DNA from: Salinisphaera sp. UBA6602
GTDB lineage: Bacteria; Pseudomonadota; Gammaproteobacteria; Nevskiales; Salinisphaeraceae
Assembly: GCA_002433465.1 (NCBI GenBank)
Contig: DJIE01000218.1
Coordinates: 1 to 9,080 of the forward strand
Direction of reading: 5' to 3'
Length of the DNA: 9,080 nt
Below, piece after piece: positions 6,188 through 9,080 of the stretch; position 1 is the stretch's first letter, and every line of letters starts with the position of its first letter. Both the position numbers and the translations under genes were made by a program. Below the pieces are notes generated by a model. That model saw only the letters and a program-made list of their open reading frames with translations. It did no database searches and was not told the origin of the DNA.

Positions 6188-6565
6188 TCATACCGCCACC
6201 TGCTCGCAGGTCTGGGTGGCGTTGTCGGCGTTGGGCTGTGACAGCAGCGCCGTGGACCCCGCGCCGTTGCCTTTCGTCCACCATTCGATGGTCTCGCCAA
6301 CGTAGCGCACGCCGCTGGCCGCAGGCACGACACGCAGCTGGTGGGTTTGCTCGTTGAAGCGCAGCAGCGCCACGGAATCGGTCGGATAGCTCGCCTTGAT
6401 CTGCAGCCCGTCTTCGCAGCGATACGACAGCAGCTTGACGCCACTGCCGGCCGAGTCGGCGGCGGCCGAAGTCGTGGAATCGCCGCTGGTGGCGCAGCCG
6501 GCGACGAGGAAGCTGGCGGCCGCCAGCGTGCCGAGTAGGGTGAGCGAACGCGGAATAGAAAACAT
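6188..6565 (-). CDS. mliC: MliC-type lysozyme inhibitor lipoprotein
   Basis: 125-residue lipoprotein of the MliC/YdhA family, which blocks C-type lysozyme and so protects peptidoglycan from host or competitor lysozyme. The signal peptide ends in lipobox LVAGC with Cys24 as lipidated residue; the following residues A25-T26 (no Asp at +2) suggest outer-membrane sorting by the enterobacterial rule. A Ser/Ala/Gly-rich linker (27-42) leads to the inhibitor domain: YRCEDG (48-53), ASYPTDS, then SGVRYVG...EWWTKGN (84-100). Ser84 and Lys98 are 14 residues apart, as are the lysozyme-contacting Ser89 and Lys103 I recall for Pseudomonas MliC. Cys50 and Cys120 may form a disulfide. The start at 6565 is chosen because GGAG (6575-6572) lies 6 nt upstream and the signal peptide then has normal length; in-frame ATGs at 6577 and 6601 lack ribosome sites. 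It converges with the Sel1 gene. Confidence 0.9.
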   Translation of the reverse strand: MFSIPRSLTLLGTLAAASFLVAGCATSGDSTTSAAADSAGSGVKLLSYRCEDGLQIKASYPTDSVALLRFNEQTHQLRVVPAASGVRYVGETIEWWTKGNGAGSTALLSQPNADNATQTCEQVAV

Positions 6566-6831
6566 GACGGGCTCCATCAATTGACTGTAATAGCGTCGCA
6601 TATTTGTCGCGATGAGCGCCGCTTACCGACACATGTCGGCGACGTTTACCGCCATAATCAGCTCGCGGACATCGCGCCCGGCGGCTATGTCGGGGTGGCG
6701 TCAAGCGACGAGCTGGCGGCGCCGAACCCACCGCGAAGCCAGACCGGCCGGCGTGTTCGCATCGTCGGCAACGCTGGAGTTCAGTGGTGCTTTATCTATC
6801 AGCAAGGCCGGGGTGCTTTGAGGAGTTTGCG
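6566..6831. promoter_or_regulatory. Divergent spacer between mliC and the AsmA gene
   Basis: 266 bp with no convincing gene; it must carry the promoters of both flanking genes. A perfect inverted repeat CCGACA-CA-TGTCGG lies at 6626-6639, about 60 bp before mliC, flanked by two TTACCG direct repeats at 6623-6628 and 6646-6651. TTTATCTATC at 6791-6800 is the only AT-rich patch near the AsmA start and could be a -10 region, without a clear -35 partner. Confidence 0.4.
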
Positions 6832-8904
6832 ATGAAACGTGCGCCAAAAATCGGGATCGGTATCGCCGGCGGCCTCGTCGTTCTGCTTTTGATGGTCGTT
6901 CTGTTCGTCGTGTTATTCGACTTCAATTATCTCAAGCCCACCGTGAACGAACGGGTGTCGGCCGCGCTGGGGCGCGATTTCGCCATCAATGGCGATCTCG
7001 GCCTCGACTGGGACCGGCCCGAAGACGAGCATGGCCTGGCAGCCTGGATCCCCTGGCCGCACCTGCATGCCGAAGACATAACCCTGGCCAACGCCGACGG
7101 TTTCGAGGGCGACACGATGGCAGAAATTGCGCGCGTGGACGCCTGGCTTGCGCCGCTGGGGCTGTTTGGCAAGCGCGTGTCGCTGCCGCGCATCGCTTTC
7201 AAGGGCGCCGATGCCACGCTCATACGCCAGGCCGACGGGCGGGATAACTGGACCTTCGATCTCGGCGGTGATGCCGACGCCGACGCAGGCGATTCCGAAG
7301 GCAGCGGCTGGACAGTGAACGTCGACGAAATCGCCTTCGACAAGGGCCAGGTCCGCTACCGCGACGCCACCCTCGATGCCGATATCCGCCTCGCCGTGGA
7401 ACCCCTCGGGGCGGCGATACCGTTCGCCCAGGTCACCGGCGACGACAGCGCGGTCAAGGCCGACGCGGACGCGGTACGCGACTACGTATTCGGCTGGAGC
7501 ATCGACGGGCGTTATCGCGGCGCGCCGCTATCCGGCAAAGGCAAGATCGGCGGCGTGCTCGCGCTCAAGAGCGAAACCACGCCGTTTCCCGTCCAGGCCG
7601 ATGTGAGTTCGGGCAGTACGCGCGTGCAGATCGCTGGCACGATCAGCCAGCCGCTTAATTTCGGCGGCGCCGACCTGGACGTCGCTTTTTCCGGGGCGAG
7701 CCTGGACAACCTCTACCGGCTGACCGGGGTGACGCTGCCGCCCACGCCGGCGTATTCAACGCGTGGCCATCTGACCGCCGAGATCGATCACGAGAAGGGC
7801 TCGACGTTTGCCTATCGCAACTTCGCCGGCCAGATCGGCGACAGCGACATTGCCGGCGATCTGACCTTCGACCAGAAGGGCGAGCGCCCGAAGCTGAGCG
7901 GCGAGCTCGTCTCCAAGCAGCTGTTGTTCGCCGATCTTGCCCCGTTGATCGGGGCCGATTCGAACGAGCACAAGGCCGAGCGCGGCGAATCCACCCGCCA
8001 GCCGGCAGACAAGGTCCTGCCGGTCGAGGAATTCGATACCGACAGCTGGGCCGCCATGGATGCGGACGTGAAGTTCACCGCGCAACGCATCCAGCACGGC
8101 GACACGCTGCCGCTCAACGATCTGTATACGCATCTGGTGCTCAACAACGGCGAGATCCTGCTCGACCCGCTGCGCTTTGGCGTGGCCAAGGGCGAACTCA
8201 ATACCACCCTGCGACTGGAAGGCAACAAATCGCCGCTGGCCGCCCGTGCCGATCTGCATGCTCGCCGTCTGCAGCTGGATGAGATCGTGCCGGCGGTGGA
8301 GGCGTTGGATGGCAGTCTGGGCGAAATCAACGCCGATGCCAGCTTCACCGGCACCGGCAATTCGGTAGCGGCCTTGCTCGGCGGTGCCGACGGGCGGCTG
8401 ACGGTGCTCATCGATCGCGGCGCGATCAGCCGCAACCTCATGGAGCTGGCCGGCTTGAACGTGGGCAACTACGTGGTCGGCAAGCTGTTCGGTGACGAAC
8501 TGGTCAAGATCAACTGTGCGGCCGCGGATATTCCCATCAAGGAAGGTCTGGCCACGCCCAACGTGTTCGTGTTCGATACCGAGAACGCCATCGTCAACAT
8601 CACCGGCGATATCGACTTCGGGCCCGAGTCGCTGGATTTGACCATCACCCCCAAGAGCAAGGGCCCGCGGCTGTTTACGCTGCGCTCGCCGTTGTACGTG
8701 CGCGGCAGTTTTGCTGATCCGTCGCCCGGGGTGAAGGCCGGTCCGCTGCTGGCACGCGGTGCCGCGGCCGTCGCCCTGGGCGTGGCCGCAACGCCCGCGG
8801 CATCGCTGCTGGCCCTGGTTTCGCCGACCGGCGGCGAGGAAAACCAGTGCGGGCCGGTGATCGAGCGGATCCGCGATGCTGGCGAGGACGATGGCGGCCA
8901 GTGA
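6832..8904 (+). CDS. AsmA family protein, YhjG-like
   Basis: 690 residues, close to E. coli YhjG (~686). One membrane helix at about 8-31 (IGIGIAGGLVVLLLMVVLF) anchors a large periplasmic region. The AsmA N-terminal signature follows (FDFNYLKPTVNERVSAALGR.FAINGDL, ~32-60), then the YhjG-like WIPWPHLHAEDI (~76-87). The C-terminal AsmA-2 region (~400-640) includes DRGAISRNLMELAGL, Cys562 and SPLYVRGSFADPSP. The family belongs to the bridge-like lipid-transfer proteins thought to carry phospholipid between inner and outer membranes; YhjG itself is a lesser member of uncertain role. A short acidic Asp/Ala/Gly insert occurs at about 145-160. The C terminus has an Ala/Leu-rich segment (~640-665) and a second Cys at 673. 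The start is fixed by GAGGAG (6820-6825), 6 nt before ATG 6832, and by the membrane helix; an upstream in-frame start at 6784 has no such site. It is divergent from mliC and convergent with the flavin reductase gene. Confidence 0.93.
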   Translation: MKRAPKIGIGIAGGLVVLLLMVVLFVVLFDFNYLKPTVNERVSAALGRDFAINGDLGLDWDRPEDEHGLAAWIPWPHLHAEDITLANADGFEGDTMAEIARVDAWLAPLGLFGKRVSLPRIAFKGADATLIRQADGRDNWTFDLGGDADADAGDSEGSGWTVNVDEIAFDKGQVRYRDATLDADIRLAVEPLGAAIPFAQVTGDDSAVKADADAVRDYVFGWSIDGRYRGAPLSGKGKIGGVLALKSETTPFPVQADVSSGSTRVQIAGTISQPLNFGGADLDVAFSGASLDNLYRLTGVTLPPTPAYSTRGHLTAEIDHEKGSTFAYRNFAGQIGDSDIAGDLTFDQKGERPKLSGELVSKQLLFADLAPLIGADSNEHKAERGESTRQPADKVLPVEEFDTDSWAAMDADVKFTAQRIQHGDTLPLNDLYTHLVLNNGEILLDPLRFGVAKGELNTTLRLEGNKSPLAARADLHARRLQLDEIVPAVEALDGSLGEINADASFTGTGNSVAALLGGADGRLTVLIDRGAISRNLMELAGLNVGNYVVGKLFGDELVKINCAAADIPIKEGLATPNVFVFDTENAIVNITGDIDFGPESLDLTITPKSKGPRLFTLRSPLYVRGSFADPSPGVKAGPLLARGAAAVALGVAATPAASLLALVSPTGGEENQCGPVIERIRDAGEDDGGQ

Positions 8905-8912
8905 CCGCGGCC

Positions 8913-9080
8913 TCAGCGCGGCCGGTGCATGCGAAAGCGTGTCTCGGCGCCGATGGTGAAATAGTCTGCCGGGCCGCCGGCGCGCAGTATCGGCTCGCCG
9001 GCAGCGGTGTCGTATACGCCGTCGACGAGCAGCCGCCGTTCGATATGCACGCCCACCACTTCGCCGAGCACCAGCCAGGT
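8913..9080 (-). CDS. Flavin reductase-like domain protein (C-terminal 55 codons only)
   Basis: Minus-strand frame entering from the right edge and ending at TGA 8915-8913. The visible end reads WLVLGEVVGVHIERRLLVDG...EPILRAGGPADYFTIG, then a short basic tail ending MHRPR. The GEVVGVHI strand, a variable ...DG.. turn, and the (P)ILR.GG..Y segment match the end of the flavin reductase-like FMN-binding split-barrel family, whose members bind FMN and often reduce it with NAD(P)H or use it as a cofactor. The N-terminal FMN-binding part is outside the window, so the exact subgroup cannot be called. It converges on the AsmA gene with 8 bp between the stop codons. Confidence 0.78.
   Translation of the reverse strand, partial: TWLVLGEVVGVHIERRLLVDGVYDTAAGEPILRAGGPADYFTIGAETRFRMHRPR

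Noticed and set aside
6784..6831. Upstream extension of the AsmA protein by 16 codons
   Set aside because: GAGGAG at 6 nt clearly marks ATG 6832, and the basic residues before the membrane helix then fall at the N terminus.
6581..6835. 84-codon plus-strand frame in the mliC-AsmA spacer
   Set aside because: TTG start without a ribosome site, no recognisable motif, and it runs into the AsmA start region.
8905..8921. CCGCG-7 nt-CGCGG inverted repeat between the convergent stops
   Set aside because: Only 5-bp arms and no T-run on either strand, so it is not a convincing terminator and is easily formed by chance in GC-rich DNA.
1..9080. Defence system, prophage, integron, CRISPR array, tRNA or biosynthetic cluster
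   Set aside because: No regular repeats, recombinases, tRNA-like folds or domain combinations pointing to any of these; all sizeable frames are explained by ordinary chromosomal genes.

Overview
The window is GC-rich, with a GC-biased codon third position, and carries ordinary bacterial chromosomal genes: Lon protease, LrgA/LrgB, an M42 aminopeptidase, a MliC-type lysozyme inhibitor lipoprotein, a YhjG-like AsmA protein and a flavin reductase. The outer-membrane and periplasmic gene types (AsmA family, MliC lipoprotein) point to a Gram-negative, most likely a gammaproteobacterium. Several proteins are rich in Asp/Glu, which would fit a salt-tolerant species. No genus can be fixed from sequence alone. 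There are no RNA genes, insertion sequences, phage genes or CRISPR arrays.

Left half (1-4638), all on the minus strand. Read in transcription order: M42 metallo-aminopeptidase (4638-3547), a 152-residue single-pass membrane protein of unknown function (3524-3066), lrgA with a TTG start (3038-2694), lrgB (2692-1973), a 182-bp gap with a possible heat-shock promoter and a strong hairpin, then a Lon protease that runs off the left edge (1790-1). The first four genes are separated by 22, 27 and 1 bp and are probably one operon. lon follows in the same direction but may have its own promoter.

Middle (4639-6565). A 279-bp divergent intergenic region contains an AT-rich promoter-like island, overlapping inverted repeats and four copies of the hexamer GCTTGA/TCAAGC. 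It separates the peptidase operon from a plus-strand gene for a secreted protein with about seven Sel1 repeats and a C-terminal SH3-like domain (4918-6060). Converging on it is a MliC-type lysozyme inhibitor lipoprotein gene (6565-6188).

Right end (6566-9080). A 266-bp divergent spacer precedes a 690-residue AsmA/YhjG-like inner-membrane-anchored protein (6832-8904). The last 55 codons of a flavin reductase-like protein (9080-8913) converge on it with an 8-bp gap.

Functionally, the left cluster combines an ATP-dependent protease, a peptidase that could finish its peptide products, and a putative small-carboxylate permease pair. The right cluster is about envelope maintenance and protection. 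The sequence does not show a clear new defence, mobile or biosynthetic system. The best leads are the unknown membrane protein inside the peptidase-lrgAB operon, the regulatory signals in front of lon, and the repeated motif in the 4.7-4.9 kb divergent promoter region.
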